From the NCBI GenBank assembly GCA_964560765.1, contig CAZLMG010000022.1, forward strand, positions 3,163-67,162: 64,000 bases of DNA, in the 5' to 3' direction. How positions within the stretch are numbered: the stretch's first letter is position 1; each line of letters starts with the position of its first letter. The notes below the pieces were generated by a model. That model saw only the letters and a program-made list of their open reading frames with translations, was not told where the DNA came from and made no database searches. Of the stretch, positions 17,460-26,394 are shown one piece after another. This DNA is from CAZLMG01 sp964560765. GTDB taxonomy: Bacteria > Bdellovibrionota_B > Oligoflexia > Oligoflexales > CAZLMG01. A program made the position numbers and the translations under genes.

Positions 17460-18911
17460 TCAGTTCGAGGCTTTGAACTTTGTGCAAATTTGCTCGCGAG
17501 TCACGGGTTGTCCGTTGACTGCTGGCAAAAATGGCTTGATGAAGTCATGAATCACGGTGTGCGCAGGAACCCGCTCAACAGGATTATTGACGTCGCGAGT
17601 TGCCACGTCAACGAGCAGTTCATCACAATAGCTGCGTAACAAAGTTCGGAAATGACTCCGCATTACTTCAATCTCAGACCCCCAGGAGTCCTTGTGGTCC
17701 CATTTTGGTACAGACTCATCTGTTTGGTTGACGAAGTAGTGAACGATCGACGGAGCAACTTCCACGACTTCCTTGGGCCTGCCATAGGGATCAAACGGAC
17801 TATCGTCGCCTTTGGACTTGCAGAATAAACCTGGGATCCCAACCTCGTTGTCAATCGTGTGACAGCTCAGGCAGGTTTCCGAACGGCCAACTTTGACTTG
17901 GCGCAAAAGATAGGCAAATTTTGAATCTGGACTCAGCTTGTCCGTGTCGCCGTGAGTCTCCAAAGCCTTGCAGTTATGGGGCTCGCCAAGGTCAGGTTGC
18001 TTCCAACGTGCTGGTTTGCCGGATGCTTCGAAATCGATGGCGAGTCTTGTATTGGTGCGCATATGGAACAGGGGCGGAAATTTGAAGCGTTCGCAGTTGA
18101 TCGCCGTGCTTTCATCAAGCGGCAAGCTGAATTTGGTCTTACAAACCATCCAGCGACGGCCGCCATCAATCCACATTTGGCCCTCATATTGACCGGCGGG
18201 CAGCTCGGCCGTGACGGTAGCGTGATTGATGGAGTTGACTTTGTTTGGAACGAGATCGCTGCTGTAGCGCGATCCGGGCAGGCGGCCCGTATTAGTTAGG
18301 GAGACCTCGAGAGAGAAGTTTCCTTGAGCAGCAGCATTTACCAACTCGGCTGTGGTCGCTTCGAGGATGTTTGAGAACGCGACTTTGTAATTCGACGGCG
18401 AAGCTGCATGGGCGGCAATCGCAAAGGTAACGGCAGATACTTCATACGCAGCGGCATCAGCGTCGCGCAACTCCAAGGCTGCTTTGACGCAGCCAGACCG
18501 GTCAAGATAGTGGTGATCACTGTCCTGTCGCAAAATGGTTGAGGTTAACTGACTCTCTGAGACTTTCCGCATCCGTGCCAGCGCGGCAATGGGGTTGGCA
18601 GCGGCACGCGTGTCGTCATTTGGCCGACTGTATTGCGAAAAGTGAATAGACTCATAATTTAGGTTGGCACCAAGAGCCTGGCTAGCATAATGAGGCAGCT
18701 TGCTGCGCGTGCGACCCCAGGGCTGTGTAGCACAAGTTGAGAATCTTTCATCCTGGGCGCAGAGCCACGGATCTTTCACGGCGTTGGCGCTACCTCCGTC
18801 GCTGGCGCCATTTTCAAGCAATGTCGTATTACCGGTGTTTTTGCAGGAGGATGTGTATGTTATCGTCAAAACTGAGGCCAACAATCCACCAAGAAGCCAG
18901 GGAGTTGTCAT
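17460..18911 (-). CDS. Lipoprotein with one c-type heme motif
   Basis: The 483-residue product has a signal sequence (MTTPWLLGGLLASVLTIT) followed by TSSC, a probable but imperfect lipobox. A single CxxCH heme attachment motif, CLSCH, occurs at about residue 358 within VGRSETCLSCHTIDNE. Many further Cys residues suggest disulfides. The N-terminal two-thirds has no motif I recognise. It may be a periplasmic monoheme cytochrome-like protein or an enzyme with a heme domain. ATG at 18911 was chosen because GGAAGG precedes it; a TTG six codons earlier is possible. The pyc gene lies 62 bases downstream. Confidence 0.75.
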   Translation of the reverse strand: MTTPWLLGGLLASVLTITYTSSCKNTGNTTLLENGASDGGSANAVKDPWLCAQDERFSTCATQPWGRTRSKLPHYASQALGANLNYESIHFSQYSRPNDDTRAAANPIAALARMRKVSESQLTSTILRQDSDHHYLDRSGCVKAALELRDADAAAYEVSAVTFAIAAHAASPSNYKVAFSNILEATTAELVNAAAQGNFSLEVSLTNTGRLPGSRYSSDLVPNKVNSINHATVTAELPAGQYEGQMWIDGGRRWMVCKTKFSLPLDESTAINCERFKFPPLFHMRTNTRLAIDFEASGKPARWKQPDLGEPHNCKALETHGDTDKLSPDSKFAYLLRQVKVGRSETCLSCHTIDNEVGIPGLFCKSKGDDSPFDPYGRPKEVVEVAPSIVHYFVNQTDESVPKWDHKDSWGSEIEVMRSHFRTLLRSYCDELLVDVATRDVNNPVERVPAHTVIHDFIKPFLPAVNGQPVTREQICTKFKASN

Positions 18912-19105
18912 AGCGAGGGTCCTTCCCAAGTGCGCGAATCTAGATATGCGAACTTTACCTAAAGTTGCCTATTCCTTCGGTCGGTTGCCGCCAAAACTTG
19001 AGGGGATCCTCATGCAATGCCTAGTATTTTTAGGCGGTTGCTGATAAATGTTGCTGCTAAAGGTGCATCAGAAAAAGCCTCTCTGTGGCTGCTTCGGGGG
19101 AGCGC

Positions 19106-19798
19106 ATGGCTGACTCAGAAATACCAAAGCGTCCGACTCCTCCTGCTAATGGGCAGGATTGGTTGCTTGGGCAACTGCGAAAATCATTTGTGGCGGGACT
19201 CTCGGTTCTGATTCCGCTGTACCTAACGGTGTACATTCTCGATCTCGTCATCAGTCTTGGTGACAGTATTTTGTATGTGATGCCTCCCCAGCTGCAGCCG
19301 CCGCAATTCCAATGGTTTCGCGGTGCGGGTTTGATGCTGTCGTTGTCTTTGGTGTTGCTGGCCGGTGTGCTTGTACGCAACATTTTTGGACGGATGATTT
19401 TTAGTTATTTTAATTCTCTCATGGAGCGCATTCCGTTTGTGGCATCGCTCTACTCGCTTTTTCGCCAGATTTCTGAGGTTTTTCTGGGCAACAAAGCTAG
19501 CGGTTTCAAGACAGCTGTCTTGGTGGAGTGGCCGCGTCCGGGGGCCTGGACCATTGGCTTCGTCGGCGCCAAGACCACGGGCATGCTGCTAGACACTCTA
19601 CAAAAGCATGAAAGTGGGAGCGAGTGGTTGAACGTTTTTATTCCGGCGACACCCAATCCCACCTCTGGTTTCTTCTTTATGGTCCGCGCTTGCGAGACGA
19701 TTCCTCTCAAGTGCACGGTGGAACAGGCATTCAAGACCATTATCTCTGCGGGCGTATTGACTCCGGACCAAATCGCAGCCCAAGACGCGCTCCGATGA
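19106..19798 (+). CDS. DUF502 family membrane protein
   Basis: The 230-residue product matches the DUF502 family of small integral membrane proteins. Two hydrophobic segments (VAGLSVLIPLYLTVYILDLV and LMLSLSLVLLAGVL) flank a periplasmic stretch. They are followed by the conserved phrases IPFVASLYSLFRQI, RPGAWTIGFV and FIPATPNPTSGFFFMV. The role of the family is unknown. ATG at 19106 follows GGGGGAG. The ribD gene follows on the same strand, with its start 35 bases after this stop. Confidence 0.85.
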   Translation: MADSEIPKRPTPPANGQDWLLGQLRKSFVAGLSVLIPLYLTVYILDLVISLGDSILYVMPPQLQPPQFQWFRGAGLMLSLSLVLLAGVLVRNIFGRMIFSYFNSLMERIPFVASLYSLFRQISEVFLGNKASGFKTAVLVEWPRPGAWTIGFVGAKTTGMLLDTLQKHESGSEWLNVFIPATPNPTSGFFFMVRACETIPLKCTVEQAFKTIISAGVLTPDQIAAQDALR

Positions 19799-19832
19799 AG
19801 TGCATGCATCGAGAGTGGGGGTGATCCTGGCC

Positions 19833-21038
19833 ATGCAACCATACTATGGTGACCCTTTTGATGCCGCGCTGCGGCACCCCGTTGAACCATCTTCGCTGCA
19901 GATATTGAGCGAAAGTGAAGCCATGCGTTTGGCTGTGGCAATAGCTTGGCGGGGAGCGGGCACGGCCCAGCCGAACCCGCTTGTCGGTTCGGTGGTTCTG
20001 GATCGGGATGGCCGTTTTCTCGGAGCCGGGCATCATGATGTGTGCGGTGAAGCGCACGCAGAAGTCAACGCATTGGCCGATGTTGCGCGGCGAGGACTCT
20101 CTGATCGACTCGCTGGGGCCGTGATGTATGTGACTTTGGAGCCCTGTGCCCATATCGGTCGCACTCCCGCCTGTGCCCAGACTTTGGCGAAGTTGCCGAT
20201 GCGCGGCGTGCGCTATGGTGCGCGTGATCCATTTCCCAAAGTCGATGGTCAAGGAGCGCAGATTCTGAATGCTGCGGGAATTGACTGTCAGTACCTCGCT
20301 GGCTTTGAGGGCGAGTGTCAGCAGCTAATCGAGCGGTTTCGAGCTGGCGTTGTCCAGGGGCGGTGTTTTGTCGGGATGAAAGTGGCTGCGACGCTCGATG
20401 GAAGGATCGCCAATCGAGGGGATTCTAGGCGCTGGCTGACCGGTGATCGAGCCCGTCAATATGGGCACTTTTTGCGTTGGGTTTACGATGCCGTTGCGGT
20501 GGGTGCGGATACAGTCATTTGCGACAACCCATCCTTACTGCCGCGCTTAACCTTCAAGCAGGCCAAGGTGCCTTGGCGGGTTGTCTTCGATCCCTCCGGC
20601 CGCGCTGCAGGCTCGAGACCACTGGTGGATATGGAGCTTTGTCGAACGCAGCCCGAGCGAGTTATTTGGTTGATCGAGGATTCTAAGTGCGACGGAGCTT
20701 TGGCCGAGCGTTTGCGAAAGTCTGGCGTCCAAGTTGTTAACGTGAAAGCGTCAGACCGTGGTTTTTCCGCTTCTGAAGTTCTGGAACATCTGTTTAGTAG
20801 GAACGTACATAGCCTGCTGTTGGAAGGTGGTGCTGGTCTCTACGGCTATTTTTTGCAGCAGAATTTGGTAGAACGCCTGCACTATTTTCAAGCTCCTATG
20901 CTCGGCGGAGAGGGTGAGCCAGTATACTGGCATGCCCATTGGCGGCCAAGCTGGCCCCTTGACCTATCGGCCGCCCGTGTTTGTCAACTCGACCAGGACC
21001 TGTTGCTGGAGGCGTCTTTGCAGAAAGCGAAAGGATGA
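19833..21038 (+). CDS. ribD: Bifunctional riboflavin deaminase/reductase RibD
   Basis: The 401-residue enzyme carries out two consecutive steps of riboflavin synthesis. The N-terminal deaminase domain shows the zinc site (HAEVNAL and EPCAHIGRTPAC) and the substrate loop AQPNPLVGSVV. The C-terminal reductase domain has MKVAATLDGRIA, the WLTGDRARQYGHFLR segment and the NADPH-binding LLLEGGAGLYG. ATG at 19833 was chosen because GGGGGTGATC, a long match to the 16S rRNA 3' end, lies six bases upstream. No FMN riboswitch is seen, and other rib genes are not nearby. Confidence 0.93.
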   Translation: MQPYYGDPFDAALRHPVEPSSLQILSESEAMRLAVAIAWRGAGTAQPNPLVGSVVLDRDGRFLGAGHHDVCGEAHAEVNALADVARRGLSDRLAGAVMYVTLEPCAHIGRTPACAQTLAKLPMRGVRYGARDPFPKVDGQGAQILNAAGIDCQYLAGFEGECQQLIERFRAGVVQGRCFVGMKVAATLDGRIANRGDSRRWLTGDRARQYGHFLRWVYDAVAVGADTVICDNPSLLPRLTFKQAKVPWRVVFDPSGRAAGSRPLVDMELCRTQPERVIWLIEDSKCDGALAERLRKSGVQVVNVKASDRGFSASEVLEHLFSRNVHSLLLEGGAGLYGYFLQQNLVERLHYFQAPMLGGEGEPVYWHAHWRPSWPLDLSAARVCQLDQDLLLEASLQKAKG

Positions 21039-21069
21039 CCCGTCGCATAATTTTTGGTAAACCATAAAT

Positions 21070-22014
21070 ATGGGTCTTGGACATCACCACCATCATCACA
21101 GCGATCACCACCATGATCATGGCGGGCATGCGCATGGAAGAAAGCACTCGTCGCGAGCTAATCTAGCTTTAGCGTTTGTGCTGAATCTAGCCTTTGCGAT
21201 CATCGAGCTGATAGGTGGGATTTGGACGGGCAGTGTCGCCATTGCGTCCGAGGCCATTCACGATTTTGGCGACTCGATATCGCTGGGCGCCGCTCTTTTT
21301 CTCGAGATAGTGGCGTCTCGTCAATCAAACGCTCGCTTTTCCTATGGCTACCGCCGCCTCTCGCTGTTTTCCGCAGCACTGACCGGTGCCATTTTGGTGA
21401 TGGGAGCGATGTATATACTTTATCAAGCGGTGCCTCGCTTATTGAACCCGGTTCAACCGATGACGGAAGGCATGTTGGCCCTTGCGGTTCTTGGAATTGG
21501 CGTCAATGGATATGCGGCATGGCGCGTGCAAAAGGGCAAGACTCTCAACGAGCGCATGATTTCTTGGCATTTGCTTGAAGACCTTTTGGGTTGGATCGTG
21601 TTGTTCGTCGTCAGCATCGTCATGCATTTTTGGGATGTACCGATCCTCGATCCTATCTTGTCTATCATCTTCACGGTATTCATCTTGATTGGAGTCTTGG
21701 GCACGGTGCGCAAGATGTTCAATCTATTCATGCAGGCAGCGCCTGAGGGTGTGAGCCTTGAGGATCTTCGTGGCGAGGTTGCGCAAATCAAGGGTGTTCT
21801 GAGCGTTCATGATATGCACTGCTGGTCTCTGGACGGTGAGTCTCACGTCTTGACGATGCATGTGGTGGTCGCTGGTCAGTCCAGTTTAGAAGAGATCGAG
21901 CATCTCAAGTGCCAGGTGCGGGAAGCTGTCCACCTGCGTGGGCAGTTCCACCTTACTCTAGAAGTTGAGCCAGAAAACAAAGCCTGTCCAGAAATGAATT
22001 GCGTGCAATTCTAG
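21070..22014 (+). CDS. Cation diffusion facilitator (zinc-type) transporter
   Basis: The 314-residue product is a CDF family inner-membrane exporter, exchanging a divalent metal such as Zn for protons. Its N-terminus is extremely His-rich (15 His among residues 5-25), a feature of CzcD/ZitB-like zinc carriers. Six transmembrane segments follow. The metal site appears as HDFGD in TM2 and HLLED in TM5. The cytoplasmic C-terminal domain includes VLSVHDMHCWSLDGESHVLTMH. It begins 31 bases after ribD. The substrate is inferred from the family. Confidence 0.9.
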   Translation: MGLGHHHHHHSDHHHDHGGHAHGRKHSSRANLALAFVLNLAFAIIELIGGIWTGSVAIASEAIHDFGDSISLGAALFLEIVASRQSNARFSYGYRRLSLFSAALTGAILVMGAMYILYQAVPRLLNPVQPMTEGMLALAVLGIGVNGYAAWRVQKGKTLNERMISWHLLEDLLGWIVLFVVSIVMHFWDVPILDPILSIIFTVFILIGVLGTVRKMFNLFMQAAPEGVSLEDLRGEVAQIKGVLSVHDMHCWSLDGESHVLTMHVVVAGQSSLEEIEHLKCQVREAVHLRGQFHLTLEVEPENKACPEMNCVQF

Positions 22015-22030
22015 CAGGGGATCGGCGCCG

Positions 22031-22927
22031 TTACTCTGCAAGAAAGTCGCCAAACCAGCTCTTGATCTTGCGAATCGCTGCGTTACGAATCTCGGGAATC
22101 TCCGAAAATAGTTCATGGCGTGCGCCATGAATAATATGAAAGCTGACAGGCGCTCGACTGTGCTTTGTCGCCAAGCCAATCCATTCAGTAAATCCAGCAG
22201 AGTCGACGACGGCCTCTTCATCGCCCGCCATTAAAAGTGTTGGTACGGCTAGTTTTTTCAGCATGGCTGGCGAACTGACCCGCGAGATGGCGCGAAAAGT
22301 CTCATCAATCCAGCCAAAGGTAGCGCTTGGGCATGGATAGGGGCTGTCGTGGATTTTTTCATACGTCTGCACGCAATGCGTCAACTTGTTGTGAGGAAAA
22401 TTGGCCCGGTCGTGTTTTCCCGCTCCCGTTGGCAATTGACCAAACCCGACGCGACTGACGAGGTGCGCAATGGGCTGACTCAATATTCGCGGTAATGGTA
22501 TATTCGGGAGTCGTAGTAAGGGTGCCGACATGGCAAATGAAGCCGGACGCAGTGTACCCTGGAGTAAGCCAAGAAGTGCGATCAGTCCGCCCATAGAGTG
22601 GGCGAATATGGAATAGGGTCGATTGCCGACCACATGCTGAATTATGGCGGCCGCATCTTCGACGTACGTATCGTAGGTGTCGATAAACGAGCGCGTCCCG
22701 GTTGAGGCGCCTTGCCCGCGATGATCCCACGTCAGATAACCGCAGTCATCCGGCAAATCAAGCCAGTATGGCAAATGCTCATACTTTTCTACCCACTCCG
22801 TGCGCCCGTTTATGAAGACGACCACGCGGCGCATCTCAGCTGGCGAGCGATGATAAATCGCGTAGCGTAAATGAACACCATTCCGCTCAAGAACGGACTT
22901 GTGCCAGTAACTTGCGACTGTGCTCAA
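22031..22927 (-). CDS. Alpha/beta hydrolase, monoglyceride lipase/lysophospholipase-like
   Basis: The 298-residue product is an alpha/beta hydrolase of the serine aminopeptidase S33 or lysophospholipase L2 type. The nucleophile elbow is FAHSMGGLIA, the oxyanion region lies near VVFINGRTEWVEKYEHL and WDHRGQGAST, and GARHELFSEIPEIR supplies the catalytic His. TTG at 22927 was chosen because GAGG precedes it by six bases, and longer readings extend into the upstream gene. It overlaps the glycerophosphodiesterase gene by 41 bases, so both may act on phospholipid breakdown products; that link is inference. Confidence 0.88.
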   Translation of the reverse strand: MSTVASYWHKSVLERNGVHLRYAIYHRSPAEMRRVVVFINGRTEWVEKYEHLPYWLDLPDDCGYLTWDHRGQGASTGTRSFIDTYDTYVEDAAAIIQHVVGNRPYSIFAHSMGGLIALLGLLQGTLRPASFAMSAPLLRLPNIPLPRILSQPIAHLVSRVGFGQLPTGAGKHDRANFPHNKLTHCVQTYEKIHDSPYPCPSATFGWIDETFRAISRVSSPAMLKKLAVPTLLMAGDEEAVVDSAGFTEWIGLATKHSRAPVSFHIIHGARHELFSEIPEIRNAAIRKIKSWFGDFLAE

Positions 22928-23672
22928 TTCGATCCTCTTCCGATTGATTCGTGGCGAGCCATGCACGCATTTCTCTTGGATAGTTGGTGCACAAACCATC
23001 CACGCCCATGGCCTGCAAATAACTCCAAAGGCCTTCTTTGTCTTCAGCTTCGTCAGCCCGACCGGCATAAGCGAAGATAGTCCAGCCTTTGGACTTTGCC
23101 CAATTGGCGACTTCCGGAGTCAAATACTTCACCCAAGGATGAAAGATTCGAGACTGGGCGACGCTCATAAAAACTGGTGGCGAAAAGTGCGCGATGTTTG
23201 GCCAATAGAGCACGTTACCCCATAAGCAGGCACGGGGTATCTCCGGGTAATTTACCGCGAGATACTCCAGCGGCTCACGGGCAAAGGACGAGACGACCAC
23301 CTGATCGCAGGCTTGGAAGCGGCGCACAATTTTGCCGACCTCGTCGGCTGCAACGGTGCTAGCACCCTTGATTTCGATATTGAGCTCGATGCGAGGGGCA
23401 AGTCGTTCGACGACCTCATCTAAGAATGGAATGGGTTCATCGTTGAGTAGTCGGTGCTGTGTCAGTTCAGAGCGCGTCAGCTTGGATAACTGGCCATCAT
23501 GGCCGGCGGTGCGCCGTAGCGATTCGTCATGCATGACGACCAACGAGTCGTCCGCAGTTAATTGAACGTCAAGTTCGATGCGTTCCGCACCACAAACCAC
23601 TGCGAGTTCGAATGCAGTCCAGCTATTTTCCAAAGCTTCCATGCACGCGCCACGATGAGCAATGACCTTCAT
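22887..23672 (-). CDS. Glycerophosphodiester phosphodiesterase
   Basis: The 261-residue product belongs to the GDPD family, which cleaves glycerophosphodiesters to glycerol-3-phosphate and an alcohol. Conserved elements are IAHRGACMEALENSWTAF, ELDVQLTADDSLVVMHDES and LNIEIKG, which hold the catalytic His pair and the metal-binding Glu and Asp residues. There is no signal peptide, so the enzyme is probably cytoplasmic. It overlaps the upstream membrane-protein gene by four bases and the downstream hydrolase gene by 41, forming a compact lipid-metabolism set. Confidence 0.92.
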   Translation of the reverse strand: MKVIAHRGACMEALENSWTAFELAVVCGAERIELDVQLTADDSLVVMHDESLRRTAGHDGQLSKLTRSELTQHRLLNDEPIPFLDEVVERLAPRIELNIEIKGASTVAADEVGKIVRRFQACDQVVVSSFAREPLEYLAVNYPEIPRACLWGNVLYWPNIAHFSPPVFMSVAQSRIFHPWVKYLTPEVANWAKSKGWTIFAYAGRADEAEDKEGLWSYLQAMGVDGLCTNYPREMRAWLATNQSEEDRIEHSRKLLAQVRS

Positions 23673-24688
23673 AGTGCCTGCTCCGCTTTTAATTCGTTGC
23701 CGATGACTTCGCGCTGCTTACCGCGCAACATGAGATACGGGACGATACCGATCAGGCTGATGGCCAGAAAGCCGAGCACCTGGACGTTGAAGATATTGGC
23801 ACCACCGCTAATACCAGCCATGGTGAAGAGTTGCTCAAATGCCATATGGCCAACACCCAAGCCCCCAGGGGCAATGGGCAGGGCAATCGCTAGGATGCCC
23901 ATGGGCAGGATTGTGCCTAGTGTTCGCCAACTGATAGGGTCAGTCGATAGCTCATTGGCAAGGACATAATAGTAAAAAAGGACCATGCTTTGAATCAGCA
24001 TAGAGAGGCCCCAGCATTTGATCACCACCCACGGCGAGTCACGAAAGATTAATCCTGCGTGCATCATTTTCCGCAAAATGCGCGTGACCCAAACGTCTCC
24101 AGACAGCTTACTATCGAGACGATTTAACATGCGTTGCGGTGCGAATGTCACAAACAGAAAGAGTACGATAAAGGCACAGAGGCAACCGACCGTCATGACG
24201 GCTAATGGTTGTAATCGTGGCAATCGGCGAAGTTCATCGAGATTGCTGAAAATAGCGATACTGCCAAGAGAGAACAGTCCAACCATGCCGATGATGCGAT
24301 CGGCGACAAGTGACAATAGAATACTAGACTTCTTGGCGTTGGGATAGGCGCGGACAACGTAAACGGCTTTGACCACATCGCCGCCGACGGCACCCGGCAT
24401 AGCGGCATTGAAGAACAGCGCAATCATGCTCAACAGAGCAGCTCGAACGTGCTGCATCTGAATCTGTAGTGCCGTCAGCAACATCTGCCACCGCCAGGCA
24501 CCAAGGGCCACGGTAAAAAGGGCGTAGTGAATCAAGGATAGCGCTAGAATCCGCGGTTGCTCAATGAACAACTTCAGTTCCGTGAAGTCGATCCGGCCTG
24601 ATGACGTCATCCAACCGACCAGCAAAAAGGCAAAGGCCAGCTTTGCGAAGCCAATCAAGAGACGTCGGTAGCGGCTGGGGGGAGCCAA
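23669..24688 (-). CDS. UPF0104/lysylphosphatidylglycerol-synthase-like membrane protein
   Basis: The 339-residue product has about eight hydrophobic segments and matches the UPF0104 family, related to the membrane half of lysylphosphatidylglycerol synthase. Members are thought to move or bind lipids. The signature is ALFFNAAMPGAVGGDVVKAVYV; the later IALPIAPGGLGVGHMAFEQL is also typical. It starts with TTG at 24688. The likely ribosome binding site AGGTGATGAGG is the 3' arm of a perfect hairpin. The gene overlaps the phosphodiesterase start by four bases, suggesting a shared role in envelope lipid handling. Confidence 0.85.
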   Translation of the reverse strand: MAPPSRYRRLLIGFAKLAFAFLLVGWMTSSGRIDFTELKLFIEQPRILALSLIHYALFTVALGAWRWQMLLTALQIQMQHVRAALLSMIALFFNAAMPGAVGGDVVKAVYVVRAYPNAKKSSILLSLVADRIIGMVGLFSLGSIAIFSNLDELRRLPRLQPLAVMTVGCLCAFIVLFLFVTFAPQRMLNRLDSKLSGDVWVTRILRKMMHAGLIFRDSPWVVIKCWGLSMLIQSMVLFYYYVLANELSTDPISWRTLGTILPMGILAIALPIAPGGLGVGHMAFEQLFTMAGISGGANIFNVQVLGFLAISLIGIVPYLMLRGKQREVIGNELKAEQAL

Positions 24689-24698
24689 AACGTTAAAT

Positions 24699-24730
24699 CC
24701 TCATCACCTACGTGCTTACAGGTGATGAGG
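24699..24730 (-). promoter_or_regulatory. Perfect 11-bp hairpin over the UPF0104 gene ribosome binding site
   Basis: CCTCATCACCT at 24699-24709 and AGGTGATGAGG at 24720-24730 are exact inverted repeats with a ten-base loop. The transcript from the VWA lipoprotein gene would contain this hairpin. The arm nearer the downstream TTG start contains AGGTGATGAGG on the reverse strand, a strong match to the ribosome binding sequence. The hairpin could therefore hide the start of the UPF0104 gene, or terminate the upstream transcript; the downstream bases lack a long T run. Confidence 0.6.
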
Positions 24731-24801
24731 ATGATAGGGATTCAGGGATACTTTGGCAATTGGATTGAGGAGATACCCGGACGCAGCCGGGGATCAAGAG
24801 C

Positions 24802-26118
24802 CTAGTCGATGGTGACGTATGATACCTCTATGTTGTCACCTTCGCTTGGAATCGCATCCGCGTGGAACTTGATGGCGTTGTTGCCGGAGATCCAGTCCCA
24901 ATCGGAAACTTCGACACTATTTACCTTCACTTTGATCGTCCCTTGGATGGGAGTGTCCTTGAGCACAATCTGGGTGATCTGGGCGTTTAGGTCCAGGCCG
25001 ATCTTGGTAAGCGATTCGCTCCAGTCACTTTCACAGATGCTTTGTACGATGCCGCCGGTTGCTTCGGCGGCGTTGATGTATTGGGTGCCTTCTTCTTGCG
25101 GTTGCGAATGAGCTGCCGAGCACAAGTTGCCATTAGCATTGCGTGTTCCCGTGATCGTTGAAATCGAGAATTTGTTCTTGCCTTTGACTTGGTTCAGGTG
25201 CTGGATCATCTGATTATGATCCCAGCGAAACGAGGTAACGCCATCGTTGATGAAGTTCCTGCCGGTATAGAAATCAGTCATGCCCAATCCGATACCATCA
25301 TCTTCCTCATCCGAGACGACGACAACGGCCAAGAAGGCATCATCGCGAATCAGGGGATCATTGCTGCCATTTGCGACCCGGTCCAGCGCAAGCTTGGCGC
25401 CCCACAGGCCGTGCTCAAAGCCGGAACCGTTGATGCCAACGTTGGCGTATTGTAGGAATCGAGATTCCATGTCGCTATCTGTGTATTTGATCACCTGCTG
25501 TCCAGCGGTGCCGATAAAGCGCCCGCGATGATGTGCTGAACTGCTATTGTTACCGGACGGACACGCGCGGTCCGCGAGGTTGGTTGGCAGCGACGTGCTG
25601 CAGACCCCGGTGCTGGTGACGGCCGTCTGAAAGTTCGTGCCAGCTTCGTCAAGAGCCTGAATGAATGAACGAAAATTTGCGCCTAGGTATTGTTGCTCTT
25701 CTTGCATACTTCCGGAGTTATCGACGATCCAAAGAATATCGACTTTGCCGGGGCCCTTCTGCACGGCCATAGTACTGGCAAAGCGAAGGTTAACAAGATC
25801 TTCACTGCCTGCCTTGCCGTAAACGCACTCAGGATCATTGGTAGCGCAACCCAGCTTTTCCGCGATGCATGCCATGTCCTCAGAGTTGCAGTCTAAGACC
25901 AGCCCATCGTTTCCTGCCGATTGGCCGCCGAACTCGCTTGAATTCCCGCGCTCGCTTTGACCAGAGGCCTCGGCATCAGCGGTTTTCTCACTCGGTACTT
26001 GTTGCTCGACAAATGATGGCTCTTGTCCGCAGGCTTGGAGCCCGAGAATGAACGCGGCAGCCAAAGTGGGCAAACCCGTGCCTAGGCGCCTATATGGCGC
26101 ATTTTGAACCCCAATCAT
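24802..26118 (-). CDS. von Willebrand factor A-type lipoprotein
   Basis: The 438-residue product has a signal peptide ending in a lipobox (LGLQAC, Cys30), so it should be lipid-anchored. A Cys-rich, acidic spacer of about 90 residues is followed by a VWA domain. The MIDAS metal site is seen as DNSGS at residues 133-137, and VVVVSDEEDDG lies later in the fold. The C-terminal ~70 residues have beta structure with WDWISGNNAIKFHA. VWA domains usually mediate adhesion or complex assembly. AGGAGG before ATG at 26118 fixes the start. It diverges from the glycosyltransferase genes. Confidence 0.85.
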   Translation of the reverse strand: MIGVQNAPYRRLGTGLPTLAAAFILGLQACGQEPSFVEQQVPSEKTADAEASGQSERGNSSEFGGQSAGNDGLVLDCNSEDMACIAEKLGCATNDPECVYGKAGSEDLVNLRFASTMAVQKGPGKVDILWIVDNSGSMQEEQQYLGANFRSFIQALDEAGTNFQTAVTSTGVCSTSLPTNLADRACPSGNNSSSAHHRGRFIGTAGQQVIKYTDSDMESRFLQYANVGINGSGFEHGLWGAKLALDRVANGSNDPLIRDDAFLAVVVVSDEEDDGIGLGMTDFYTGRNFINDGVTSFRWDHNQMIQHLNQVKGKNKFSISTITGTRNANGNLCSAAHSQPQEEGTQYINAAEATGGIVQSICESDWSESLTKIGLDLNAQITQIVLKDTPIQGTIKVKVNSVEVSDWDWISGNNAIKFHADAIPSEGDNIEVSYVTID

Positions 26119-26394
26119 ATGACCTCCTCTAGTCTCTCTCTCAGTGTGGGCGCGGGACACGTGTATCCCGCTGCTCACAGATTCCAAGGTCGGTTCGAGA
26201 ATTGGGCGAATTGAGCGGCACTTAATTGTGTTTGATTTTACCTTTATATTCGAATGGTTACCATGTACATTCAAGTTGCCAAAAATGTACCTTTTCTGGG
26301 GTTTTGGTTTGACATAAGGTGGCGCGAGTCAGCTCTATGAATTCTCGATACTTAGGTTTGTGCCGAGTCGGAGCCTCGCTGAGGGGGATGTTCC

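Noticed and set aside
26309..26341. TTGACA at 26309 as the promoter of the glycosyltransferase pair
   Set aside because: No -10 hexamer lies at an acceptable distance; the best TATGAA is 21 bases away.
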